From Nilaparvata lugens (taxonomy: Eukaryota > Arthropoda > Insecta > Hemiptera > Delphacidae), in NCBI RefSeq assembly GCF_014356525.2, contig NC_052518.1, positions 13,904,201 to 13,968,200 of the forward strand: a stretch of DNA of 64,000 bases, written 5' to 3'. Numbering within the stretch: the first letter of the stretch is position 1; every line of letters begins with the position of its first letter. Shown in pieces: positions 19,642 through 30,069 of this stretch. Both the position numbers and the translations under genes were made by a program. The notes under the pieces were generated by a model. That model was given only the letters and a program-made list of their open reading frames with translations, was not told where the DNA came from and did not search any database.

Positions 19642-21062
19642 ATTTAGAATGAAGAAATTTCAAAGCAATATGAACAATACCTAAATAAAACATACTTTAA
19701 CCATGATTGAAGAGTAGCCGGATTCCTTCAGAAACAAACCACCGTCTGAAATGAACTGAATTTAATATTTTACTGAATCTTAATCTGTACAGTTCATAGT
19801 TATCTTATCTAAATTATGTAACAAAGTTTGTTCTCTATCTTTAAATTCGTATGTTGTCAATGTCAGGTCTGTCGTATGTTTCAAGCAGGTCTGTAAACGT
19901 AAACAGCGGTCTTGACAAGCTACGTTGACCTTAGAGTTGTAAACTGAGATTTCGAAAAATTTGTTGCGGATTCCTTAATAAAATGCACAACAACATTTAA
20001 TTTGTTTTCTACAGAAAAAATTGACAGCTTTTTTGAAGAAAAATATGTTGTTAACAACTCTGGTGAAAACGTGGCCCTACGAGTCAACAAAATAGATTAA
20101 ATTTTGTTGAATAGACTGCTTGGGTTACAAAAAAAGAAAGAGACGTTTTCTAAACATACAAGAATGTAAATTTAATCAGTTCTCAAGTACAATCATAGAG
20201 GATAAATTCTATTACAATAGAGAAACATTATTTATAAATATTCATTATGCTTAATTAACTACTGATGATAGGGATATTTTCGAGAAAATAAATTAAACGA
20301 ATTGGAGCTGATAAATATGATATTGTGAATATTTCTATTCATAAAAAGATAATACAGAATGTAACAATACTTTCATAAATAAATAAGAATTAGCGGAAGC
20401 ATATAATATTTTTAATAATACCTACTAAATTATACGATTATTTATGGCATTCTATTCATACCTAAACGGAACATATAACTTCAGTTTTTTCAACAACTAA
20501 AAAGGAGGTAACAACAATTTCAATTGGTAAGTTAATACATTCAATCAGCTTACCGTATCTCGCGAGAAATATTATCTAGAAATTTTATCAAAATAATCGA
20601 TTTCTTGACATGACATGATTTATCATTCTAAATTAGAGCATATCATAATTCAAAGTTAATCATTATTTTACAGTTTCAAGTGATTAGTGAGTGTTATTTT
20701 GTTACGGTATTCAATTTGGATTGTGAACAATCTAAATTAGAACTTTTCTGTTTTTAAATATTTTGACTCAAAATTGGACCTGAATTCAAGTGTATGAAAC
20801 ATAACCTACTTTTTGGACCATTTATAGTGTATAAATCAAAATTCGGGGAAGAAACAGTTTTGGGCTGTGCCTGTTTGTCCTTCCCCAATCATTTTGAAGA
20901 ATTGTGTTCTGTTTATCAATAAATAAATAACGAGCGAAGCTCGGTGCCCCAATATTTTGAATAAATTAGCCCATATAAGAGAAGTGATTTTAGGGCATTT
21001 TATGTATGTAATTTTTGAAAACTAACTAGATTAAGTTTATGATAATAGACTTCCATTGTAAC
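19642..21062. other. AT-rich DNA with a solo LINE tail
   Basis: No coding sequence was found. Bases 20840-20935 contain TTTTGGGCTGTGCCTG, TCCTTCCCCAATC and a (AATA)n end, which look like a LINE 3' untranslated tail on the plus strand. A similar tail in reverse is at 26085-26200. Confidence 0.4.
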
Positions 21063-21064
21063 TA

Positions 21065-21786
21065 CAGTTCGGGTCCTGTAGCTTTGCCTATCGGTGGTCG
21101 GTGGAGGACAACTACACTACAATACTATCCGTTCGAAAACATCGAGCATTTTTGAAAATGTATCTTTTCATAAGCAACAGATGCTCTTGTGTATCTTCTC
21201 AAAAGCAACGTGTTGCATCCGAAAAGATACATTAGAAAAGATACTCTTTGATGTATTCTTTGATAAGCAGGATATGCTCTTTTGTATATTCTCAAAAGCA
21301 ACGTTTTGAATCTAAAAATATACACTAGAAAAGCTACTCTTTAATGCATCTTTCGATAAGCAACATATGCTCTAGTGTCTCTAGTGTATCTTCTCAAAAG
21401 CAACGTGTTGCATCTGAAAAGATACACTAGAAAAGCTACTCTTTAATGACGTATTCTTCGATAAGCAACAGATGCTCTTTTGTATCTTCTCAAAAGCAAC
21501 GTGTTGCATCCGAAAATATACACAAGGTACATAATGCGCTTGCTAGCCACCAATAGACTGCCAACTGATCTGTTGCATCTGTACAGGAAGTGTATCAACT
21601 TCAACATGAAGGATCTCTGTGTGTAGGGAACTTCATTCAAGGAAGCTCTGAAGGGAGCTTCCTCCATCTAGGTACTCTGGAGCCTTATGTTTTTGAAAAA
21701 GTAGGAGTATCACTCCGCGAACCATACCATACCTTGCCTATATGCCGTTTCAAAGTCACGGTGGCAGAGCTACGGGACGCGTACTG
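21065..21786. mobile_element. TIR element with internal satellite units
   Basis: The left end CAGTTCGGGTCCTGTAGCTT and right end GAGCTACGGGACGCGTACTG are imperfect inverted copies, both flanked by TA (21063-21064, 21787-21788). TA duplication suggests a Tc1/mariner-type origin. The interior (about 21150-21525) holds four tandem 90-105 base units with AGCAACAGATGCTC, the same unit as at 16200-16605. No transposase is encoded. Confidence 0.75.
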
Positions 21787-21920
21787 TACACGTTTTGAAC
21801 TTTGTTTCAATGCAATACCTTTGAAATTGACAGTATGAAAGGCATTTTTAAAAAATCGGCCTCTTCAAGGTTTGCTTAAGGTAGTTTATTCATTCAATAA
21901 ACGCTTTAATATTGTTAGTA

Positions 21921-22285
21921 CACCGTGATTCAAAAAGAATACCACAACTTTGAAAATTGATAACTCTGCAAAGAATAAACGGAGAGTAAAGCACTATCAG
22001 TCATCGATTTGAGGAAGCTCTGAAGTTTTTTTAGTTCCTTATTTAGTCCCATTGGCACTCATCTGTCTGTGCCTATTTGAATAAAAACTATCCGAGGCAA
22101 TGGATCGGCTGCTAAGCAGCTCGAGACAGAGCACTTCATCACTGGCCTCCAAGAAGCCCTGAGCTCACCCCCTCCGATTTTTTTCTGTGGGTGTACATTA
22201 AAAATAAATTGGGTCGATACTCTCCGTTTATTCTTTGAAGAGTTATCAATTTTCAATGTTGTGGTATTCTTTTTGAATCACGGTG
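21921..22285. mobile_element. Short mariner-like element with 70-base TIRs
   Basis: Inverted termini starting CACCGTGATTCAAAAAGAAT pair over about 70 bases with few mismatches. Both ends are flanked by TA (21919-21920, 22286-22287). The 365-base element keeps a piece of transposase (22143-22211) and is therefore an internally deleted relative of an autonomous mariner-type element. Confidence 0.88.
22143..22211 (+). pseudogene. Mariner transposase remnant
   Basis: The plus-strand frame reads WPPRSPELTPSDFFLW followed by VYIKNKL. In mariner/Tc1 transposases the P-D/E-L-(S/T)-P-x-D-(F/Y) word carries the third catalytic acidic residue region. Only about 23 codons are intact; the rest is absent, so it is not functional. 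Confidence 0.8.
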
Positions 22286-22287
22286 TA

Positions 22288-22795
22288 TTTTATAATGTTC
22301 AACTGATACTGAAGTTCTCTTTCCTTTTTTCTTGTCTTTTTATTATTTTTTCTCTTTCTTAATTTGCTTTGTATTAACTGTAACACTTCCTTTTTTCTAC
22401 CCAAACAGGTTTTTGTAACGGGATTATTTTCCATGATAATGTTTTTTTTTGTAATGCTCTTTAGGGTATGATTGTGATTTTTTAGTTATCTTGTAATTAT
22501 TTCCGTAACTGGAAATTTCATGCTCTGTAATTATTATTGTAAAAAAAATGGAACAAAAATGATTTGATTTTTCTATTCTATTTTAAATTCACTCAATCCA
22601 GCTGCGCCACAGCGCCACTCTGTAGATGGATATTGCACCATTGCAATCTTTCCCAAATGAAACTGGGAAGCCGATTAAAAATGATTTGACGAGTTTAGAT
22701 GAGAAATATTGCACATTGCAATAGATAAGATAAGAAAATATAGATAAGAAATATTGCACACTGCAATATTTCGGAAGCTGGGAAGTGATTACACC
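22288..22795. other. Low-complexity DNA after host gene stop
   Basis: AT-rich with T-rich runs near 22440 and 22330. Words with ATTGCACA/ATTGCAATG recur at 22630-22780 (ATATTGCACATTGCAAT). It should include the 3' untranslated region of the minus-strand gene ending at 22796, but no canonical polyadenylation signal close to the stop was identified. Confidence 0.35.
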
Positions 22796-22943
22796 TTATA
22801 TTTCATCATCGGATTGCTCTACATAGCTGTAGGCAAAGCGAGCACATTGTCTCTGCGGCCTGGGAGGCATTGGAGTCGATCCATTCTGATCCTCGCCAGC
22901 TGAAGGTAAACCTCGATTAGCTCCCGTTACATTCAGCTCCACT
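22796..22943 (-). CDS. Last coding exon of unidentified gene
   Basis: On the minus strand an acceptor TTTTTTAG is followed by 148 bases: one base completing an Arg codon, 48 codons and TAA (22796-22798). The protein piece includes GANRGLPSAGEDQNGS, PPRPQRQCARFAYSYV and an acidic end EQSDDEI. Codon use is GC-richer than the flanks. The start phase fits the donor phase of the exon at 26855-26911. I do not recognise the gene. The basic stretch in the previous exon and the acidic tail suggest a nuclear protein, which is inference only. Confidence 0.65.
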
Positions 22944-23089
22944 CTAAAAAATCAATTCAATTCCATTAAAAAAATGATTTTATTTTGAATAGGCTTAAAT
23001 GAAATACAATATTCTAGCAGACAACAATATAAAATGGCACCCTGGTATACAAAGAAAATGAAAATGGAATGAATATCACAAAACCATAT

Positions 23090-24834
23090 AATAAATAATA
23101 AATAAATAAATAATAATAAATAAATAGATTTTATTGTCGTAGACCAATATAGGTAATAGACAAAGTCATAGTAATACAATATTACAATATAATAGAGTCA
23201 AAGCAATAGTTTAAAGTCACAAAGTAGAATAAATTACATCAAGTAGAATCGAAGAACTCTGTCAAACAATAGAAAGGTCTTAAAACCAGCCACTCAAAAA
23301 GTATTTTTTCAAAATAACAATATTTTCACAACATTTCATATCCAATGGCAACTTATTGTACATTCTCAAGCCTATGCTGTCGTAGTGTTTCATGCTTATG
23401 ACAAGACGTTGATATGGAATATCAATGAGGTCTTTTTTCCTGGTGTTATAAGCATGAATATTGGATCTTTTATTCAAGCTATGGAGATTCTTTGTAGTGT
23501 GCATGATTACTTGAAATATATAGAGGTTTATGACAGTCAATATTTTTGTTTTTTTGAAAAGAGGTCGACAGTGATCTAGATACCCTGCACCGGTCAATAT
23601 TCTAATAGCCTTTTTCTGCAAAAGCAAGACCTTATTGATGTGACAGCTGTTTCCATCTACTAAAATTCCGTATGAAATTATGCTTTGGAAAAAAGCAAAA
23701 TATGAGTTTCTGAGATATTTTTCCGGTACAAGATTCTTCAACTGCCTTAACAGATAGATAACCCTAGGTAACCTAGCAGAAACGAAATTTATGTGGGGTT
23801 CCCAGGTCAACCTGTGATCAAACATTAAGCCTAAAAACTTTAAACTATTGTTATTGCTGTGTGTATAGTCCCTGAGACCAAATGTCATAAGCTGAGTTTT
23901 ATCCTCGTTTAGTTTAAAGCCATTCGCTGTGAACCACTTGGAAGTCTCCGCCAAGGTATCGGCTGTCATGTTATGTAAAGTGTGTACATCTGAATGAGAA
24001 TTAAGAAAAGTGGTGTCATCAGCATACAACACAGTCTTGCTGTTGATTGTGAGAGGAAGATCATTTATCATCAATACAAAGAGGAGTGGTCCCAATATTG
24101 ATCCTTGGGAGACACCGTACTTTACTTTAGCAAGATCGGATCTCTCATTTCCTACACAAACAACTTGCTGGCGATCGCCAAGGTACCATCTAAAAAGACT
24201 AAGGCTCCTTCCACTGACTCCATAATAAGCTAATTTTTCAAGCAAAGTATCATGATTCACGCAGTCAAATGCCTTGCTCAGGTCACAGAAGGCAGCCTGA
24301 GCAAAGCACCTGTTTTCAAAAGACTCAATTACAAATTTTATTAGTGCATCAAAGGCGTCAGTAGTGGATCTTCCCTTCACAAAACCAAATTGATGATCAG
24401 ACAGTACCCCAAGATTTACTAAGTATTCATACACCTGTATATACATGACAATCTCTAGAACCTTGGAGAAGACAGGTACTATTTGGATGGGTCCATAACT
24501 GGAAGGTTCCTCTTTTGAGCCCTTCTTATGAACGGGAACAACTTTGGAGACTTTTAATACATCGGGGAAAACACCCTGTGTAATACACCTGTTTATACAA
24601 ATGGTCAGTACTGGCACTACAGAGTGAGCAATAGTTTTGAGAAGACAGCTTGATAGACCATAGAAATCTTCACTCTTCGAAACTTTAAGATTATGAACCA
24701 CTTTAAAAATCATCTCTTGACTCACCTCATGAAAAAAGAATAAGCTATTTTGCACTTTATTTACATTATCATTGAGCAATGCACTGGCTGTAATTGATGG
24801 CTTGTTTATCTTCTCGTGAGAAGAGTGTATTGCT
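23090..24834 (-). mobile_element. LINE A, 5'-truncated non-LTR retrotransposon
   Basis: RT coding region (23280-24834) plus a 3' untranslated part that ends in a (TTTA)n-type tail near 23090-23128 when read on the minus strand. The 5' end is cut exactly where the MITE at 24835-25220 begins, and no LINE sequence resumes beyond that MITE. It lies in the last intron of the unidentified minus-strand gene. Confidence 0.88.
23280..24834 (-). pseudogene. LINE A reverse transcriptase, open but truncated
   Basis: The frame stays open for about 517 codons. RT motifs are in order: VVPVHKKGS and FSKVLEIV, QFGFVKGRSTTDA, the first catalytic Asp in FCDLSKAFDCVNHDTLL, GVSQGSILGPLLF, the YADD box in VLYADDTTFL, then the KTQLMTFG and FLGLMFD thumb region. 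The C-terminus has the YNTRKKDLI word. The endonuclease is missing by truncation, so it cannot move alone. Motifs fit the CR1/Jockey group; the clade is not fixed. The lack of stops suggests a fairly young copy. Confidence 0.88.
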
Positions 24835-25220
24835 AAGTGAGGTCCACGTTATAATGGCAGTGGAGAAAGATAGGAGAAGAACGTTGCCGATCTTCTGTCT
24901 TGTCAATGCCTTCTATAGACGGTAGCTGATACAGGTTTATTGATGTAATATTAACGGTTCATTCTCGTTTAAAATAATCAATATTTATTATCAATCAATA
25001 ATATTTTATTAAGCAAGGAAATATATTTTTCAATAATTTTATAATGAATTTTCATAATTCACATGAAATATTTTGTTAATTAATTATCAATTCTACATTG
25101 TTAAAAGACGATCTGGCAAAGCGAGAAAGAGATAGCGCTATCCGCTTTGTTGAATGATAGACTAGGATAGCAATACCATTGCTAATCAAACAATGCCATT
25201 ATAACGTGGACCTCACTATA
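24835..25220. mobile_element. MITE, GAGGTCCACG family, full copy
   Basis: The left end AAGTGAGGTCCACGTTATAA and right end TTATAACGTGGACCTCACTA are inverted. The interior has two unlike halves, as in copy 1: GATAGGAGAAGAACGTTGCC on the left and GAGATAGCGCTATCCGC on the right. It abuts the 5' truncation point of LINE A. Confidence 0.85.
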
Positions 25221-25540
25221 CCAATTAATGGAGAGCCGTATTTGTAATTGTACTATTGCAGAGTAAGAAAGTAAACAAGTTTCTTTTCTTTGTATTTATC
25301 TCACTGTTTCTGAATGTTTTATTGACATAGGATAGTTGGAAAAAATTTCAAAGTGCTTTCAATTTGCGGCTTACATCATCACATCTCACACTCACCAGTT
25401 ACTAGACGACACGAATGAATGACAAAATCACTTGTCATAAAAAATAATACATCATGTGTGATGAATTTTGAAAAGTTAATAATTGAAGAGTATCCAAAAA
25501 ATGTAGTTTCTATTAATAATTAGTTATCCAATGATGGCCG

Positions 25541-25650
25541 TTTCCTCGACGATACGACACGACAGGAAGCTCTCCGATTGGCTGAATCTCACTGAATACG
25601 TCAAACGTATCAGCCAACCGGAGAACTTCCTGTCATGTGTCGTCGAGAAA
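25541..25650. mobile_element. Small palindromic MITE
   Basis: TTTCCTCGACGATACGACAC at the left is mirrored by GTGTCGTCGAGAAA at the right. The arms also hold AGGAAGCTCTCCGATTGGCT and its mirror, with a 24-base loop. The open frame crossing it is a by-product. Bases 25221-25540 and 25651-25918 are AT-rich with no other feature. Confidence 0.75.
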
Positions 25651-25918
25651 TCAGTAAGTGAGAAAAAGGGTCAGACATGTTTCAAATCTGGGTTTCTCAA
25701 GTCTAAGCAAGATAAGATTATCAATTTATTAAACAAATCATACAATAAACAGTTGAATATCGTCAGAGATCGTGCTATTGAGAATACATAATCTATCATA
25801 CTATTATTTATTTCACTTCAGATACTGTTGCTGGTGTGATGTTGTGATATCTATCCATAATCTATTTAGAGTATTTGTATGTCGTCATTGAATATTTCAA
25901 CTTTATTGTAATATTATC

Positions 25919-26092
25919 CATAATGAAAACACTGGGTTGTTGTCAAAAATATCACAATATTTATTGTAAAAATCACAAACATGTTTCAACACCAATGGTG
26001 TCTGAGATGCCATCATTAGTGTTGAGACATGTTTGTAATTTTACAATAGATAAGTGATATTTTTGACAACAATCCAGTATTTTCATTATTTA
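25919..26092. mobile_element. Inverted-repeat element
   Basis: The arms TAATGAAAACACTGGGTTGT and ACAATCCAGTATTTTCATTA are inverted copies. Inside, CAAACATGTTTCAACAC is mirrored by GTGTTGAGACATGTTTG, giving about 75-base arms and a 20-base loop. Confidence 0.75.
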
Positions 26093-26210
26093 CTTATTTG
26101 ACAAACACAAATCATTATAACAATATAATATGATTGAAAGAAGACAACAGGCATAGCCCAAAACTGTCTTCTCCTATGAAGCTCTGACTCTCTATTAACT
26201 GACTTGAATA
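26085..26210 (-). repeat. Solo LINE 3' tail, minus strand
   Basis: Read on the minus strand it has GAAGACAGTTTTGGGCTATG followed by CCTGTTGTCTTC, AT-rich DNA and a (AATA)-type end. It resembles the tail at 20840-20935. No coding part is attached. Bases 26211-26615 hold no further recognisable feature. Confidence 0.4.
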
Positions 26211-26615
26211 TTATTATAACCACGGTATATAGAAGAAGACGGTAGGTGTCACACGCATGTTTGTGCTAAATTTCCGGTGTTGCTGACGTCATTTTATATC
26301 CAATCATCTGTTTTCAACAAATAAGTTTCATAAATTGTCAGTAGGTGTTAAAAACCTCAGTTGGTGGCAATGACGCAATCTAGCTGGCTGGCCACTGCGC
26401 ACACATTTCATGACCACTACCGTTTTCATCTAAATACCGTGTTTATAACCATCTTTTTCAGGTTGCAAAAGTTGAAGACCTCCGATAACCATTCATGGGA
26501 TATCACCTACATTTAAAAATGTAAATAGCTTCATTGAAAAAAATATATCTGAATGATTGATTGACTCATATTATGAATAGCGATTAGATACAAACATATA
26601 TTAAAAGAAACACTC

Positions 26616-26780
26616 CAAGGCCCGGTTACACAAAATCTTGTTAAATTTTAGACACGATTTGTGAATTTGCTTTGAGAAGCAATAAACAAAGACAGTTTTG
26701 AAAAAACGGCTTCTCTAATTAGCTCTCGTGGCATCTAATCATGATAAAAATTTAACGGGCATTTTTTGCAACCGGGCCTT
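26616..26780. mobile_element. Harbinger-type MITE
   Basis: The termini AAGGCCCGGTTACACAAAAT and TTTTTTGCAACCGGGCCTT are imperfect inverted copies, with TTAAATTTT and AAAATTTAA further in. GGCCCGGTT ends are common in insect PIF/Harbinger MITEs. The flanking triplets have diverged (CAA against TTA), so the target duplication is not proven. Confidence 0.65.
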
Positions 26781-26854
26781 AAATCTAATTAAAAAAACTA
26801 CAGTTCCTCCACTTATTTAGTTATTTTAAAATCGTCAGCTAGAGCAAAACTCAC

Positions 26855-26911
26855 CTTCCTACTTTCTTCTTCTTCTTAAGCGGCAATTTGGAATCGTCAA
26901 TTGGACCAGCT
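26855..26911 (-). CDS. Internal exon of unidentified gene
   Basis: On the minus strand the exon lies between acceptor AAATTTCCAG and donor GTGAGT. It is 57 bases: one base, 18 codons, two bases. It reads AGPIDDSKLPLKKKKKVG plus a split Arg codon, which the exon at 22943 completes. The five-Lys run looks like a nuclear localisation signal. The intron to the last exon is 3.9 kb and holds LINE A and several MITEs. Upstream exons are expected at higher coordinates beyond LINE D, but I could not identify any. Confidence 0.6.
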
Positions 26912-27206
26912 CTGGAAATTTAAGCACACGTTACAGTAGATTTTAATATTCATTTCGAAAAATGTTTGAATTTATATTATTCAAGATTTCTTTATTGCGG
27001 AAAACATTTGTACAAAATGCATAGCATCGTCATAAAATAAACATGATAAATACAAAGTATTTACATTCAAAGAAATAAAAATTCAAAACACAAGCATACA
27101 AACAGCACAAAATACCCTCAAATTAGAAACTTCTCTTTCCTATATGGACATATTTGTATTGAAATAGTTTCTAAGGCTCTCTTAAAATTATTCACATCTA
27201 GCTCTT

Positions 27207-28845
27207 TTAAATGTTCAGGAAGTTTATTATAAGCTCTTTTAAATGTTCAGGAAGCTTATTATAAGCTCTTATACCAAACTCCTTGAAACAGTTCAATGTA
27301 TTTGCATAATTGCACTGGTTAACTCTAAGAAATTCAGAATTTCTAGTGTAATGGTTGTGAACGTTGCTATTTACAGAAATACTTGCTAAATTATTTCTTA
27401 CATACATAAGACACTCAAGAATGTAAATGGCTGGTACAGTCATAATTTTGAATTTTTTGAATAAATCTACACAATGAAACCGACTATTCACATTAGCAAT
27501 GATCCTTACTGCCCCTTTTTTGTAACACAAATAATTTTTTTACATTCGTATCATTACCCCAGGCAACCACACCATAATACAAATGAGGATGAAGATAAGC
27601 AAAATAAACTGAAATTAAAACACTCTTATCAACAATGAACTTCAATCCATTTAACATAAAAATTCCCTTCGACAGTTTGTCACATAATATTTTGATGTGT
27701 AAGTCCCATTTTAAATTGCTTTGAACTGTTATACCAAGAAAGTTTGCATTGTCAGGTTGTAATCTAAATCCAAATTCCAAGAGTTGAGTTTTCTCCTTAT
27801 TAAGACAAAATGAATTAGATTCTGTCCAATCTTCAATTATCTCGTTCACTGTAAGCAAGCTACCAGAAGGACTATTCTTTATTTGAACAGCTAAATCATC
27901 AGCAAACATAAATGGTTTTACATTTTTACAACTAATTGCTGCAGGAAGAACATTTACATGTATAATAAAGAGGATAGGGCCCAGTGTGGAACCCTGTGGA
28001 GCACCTGATGATACTTTTAAATAATTAGAAAAACAGCCATCATAAAAAACAGTTTGATATCTGTTAATTAAATTGGTTGACAAATCATCGAAACCATAAA
28101 ATTTGAGCTTTTTTAATAGGATGGGATGAGATATTGTATCAAAAGCTCGGCTCATGTCATAAAAGCTGCCTAGTAGATTACACTTCTCATCAATAGAATA
28201 GATACAGTTTTCCATAAATACAGATATAGCTGTATTCGTGCTTCTATTAGGTCTGAACCCAAATTGACTATCGGAGAACAGTGAATTATTTTCAAAAAAC
28301 TCAACAATCTGAAAATACAAAATTACCTCAAATATTTTAGAAATAACTGGAATGATGGAAATGGGTCTAAAATTATTAGACTCACTTGCAGAACCTTTCT
28401 TAAAAAGAGGAATTACTTTGACAAATTTTAAGCAATTAGGAAAAACGCCATTAATAATACAGTCATTAAACAGAGAGGTAAGTACCTCACAAATATAAGG
28501 AGAAGACAGTTTCAACAGGTATGAATTCAAGCAATACACATCAAGGCAAGCACTATTCTTCAAGGACAGTATTACACTATGAACCTGCTCAACACTCGTA
28601 AGATGAAAAGAGAAAGAGGGTTTTGAAGAGTTTGGCAATGAATTTTTGTAATTGTCAAGATAATGAGAAACATCATGGATAGGATCTGCTATTGAGCGCA
28701 ATTTTTCATCCACACTGTCAATAAAAAAATCATTGAATCCATCTGGTGTATGACTAGATATCTTATCACCCTTAGCCACTTCATTCCTATTCAAATTCTC
28801 TCTGACTATTGACCACAATTCCCTTGGTTTATTTTTAGCACGCAA
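27207..28845 (-). pseudogene. LINE D ORF2 reverse transcriptase
   Basis: Two overlapping frames (28845-27493, then 27530-27207) make up the RT domain and C-terminus; a frameshift lies near 27510. Motifs are VIPLFKKGSASESNNFRPIS, FGFRPNRSTNTA, FYDMSRAFDTISH with the catalytic Asp, SGAPQGSTLGPILF, and FADD in the box MFADDLAVQI. The C-terminal YTRNSEFL word follows. The catalytic Asp pair is kept. Bases 28846-29107, which should link to the endonuclease, are frame-broken. Confidence 0.85.
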
Positions 28846-29107
28846 AATTGTTATTGTAATCGAGTTTAGACTTTTTCACCATTTTTTTAAAAGATCTTTT
28901 CAACTGATTATACATGCTTTTATGAGTGGCAGACCCGGAAAACTTGAAGAGGTCGTGCATAAGTAAACATTGTTCCTTAATATATCTCTTCAGTGTACCA
29001 CAAAAGTTTTACTGGAGGACATCTGCCACTTTCCACACATCTGATGGGAAGAGCTGCATCAGCAAACAAAGAAATTTATTGAAGAAGTAGGCAAATTTAT
29101 CTCAATA

Positions 29108-29930
29108 CTACTTTGCATAAACATACAGCCAATTAGTTTTTGCAATTAATGACTCAAATTTAACAATATTAGAGCAATTAAGTAGTCTGATAATTCTTCT
29201 AGACTTATTATTACCTCTAAAAGATTCTGAAACCATATGATCAGACACATCAAGTTGGCAGCGAAACACCAAAGCAAAATGATCCGAGACAATCATCGGC
29301 TCAACCTCTGCTGAGATAATCCTTTCAAAATGAATTGATGTAGCAATATTGTCGATACACGTTCCTTCACAATGAATGGATTCATCTGTTCTAGTAACTT
29401 ATTGATTGTTAAGTTGAGATTGAAACTTGATAGCAAATTTTTAAAGACCATACTGTAGTTAGAATATTTCATTAAATTTACATTGAAATCCCCACAGAGG
29501 ATAATGCTAGCATTAGTACTATTATTGCTATTTAAAACATCAAGCATGCCAAAAACGGTCTCTATGAAAGCCTCAAAATTACTCGCTAAAGGAACACGGT
29601 ATATTTCAATGCAAATAACATTATATTGCTCAATCAACACAGCTGAAATCTCACAAACCCTTCCAACGGATAAATCAACCAAATATGAAACTTCAACTGC
29701 AATTAAGGATGACTTTACACAGATCAAAGATCCACCTCTTTGCCCTGTAGGCCTGCAATAAGCGCTGATGCATGTATAGCCACTAATATTAATCTCAGCC
29801 AGCTCATTTGAATCCAACCAATGCTCAGAAACACATAATATGTCTTCTTCAAATTTGCAGTTGAAACTTGTGAGTTCATCCAATTTATTTATCAAACCTT
29901 GAACATTCCAATGAGCAACTACTAAATCAG
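29108..29930 (-). pseudogene. LINE D ORF2 endonuclease, frameshifted
   Basis: The frame beginning near 29930 (VVAHWNVQGLINKLDEL) continues through 29293 with CVSEHW, RPTGQRGGSLI and LCGDFNVN, the marks of the apurinic-type endonuclease/exonuclease/phosphatase fold. A shift near 29330-29296 passes to VSDHFALVF, the final SDH catalytic word. The SETW Thr is replaced by His (SEHW). Damage blocks a full protein. Confidence 0.8.
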
Positions 29931-30069
29931 ATGACTGATACAGTCTTTAGACTATTACAATTATTAACTAAAGAGCCACAAATTCGCTGTACATCAATGA
30001 GATTATTACGATTGTCAATAGGAACGACATTATCAATTATTGCCAAATTTAAGCTAGGAGTTTTGTGGT

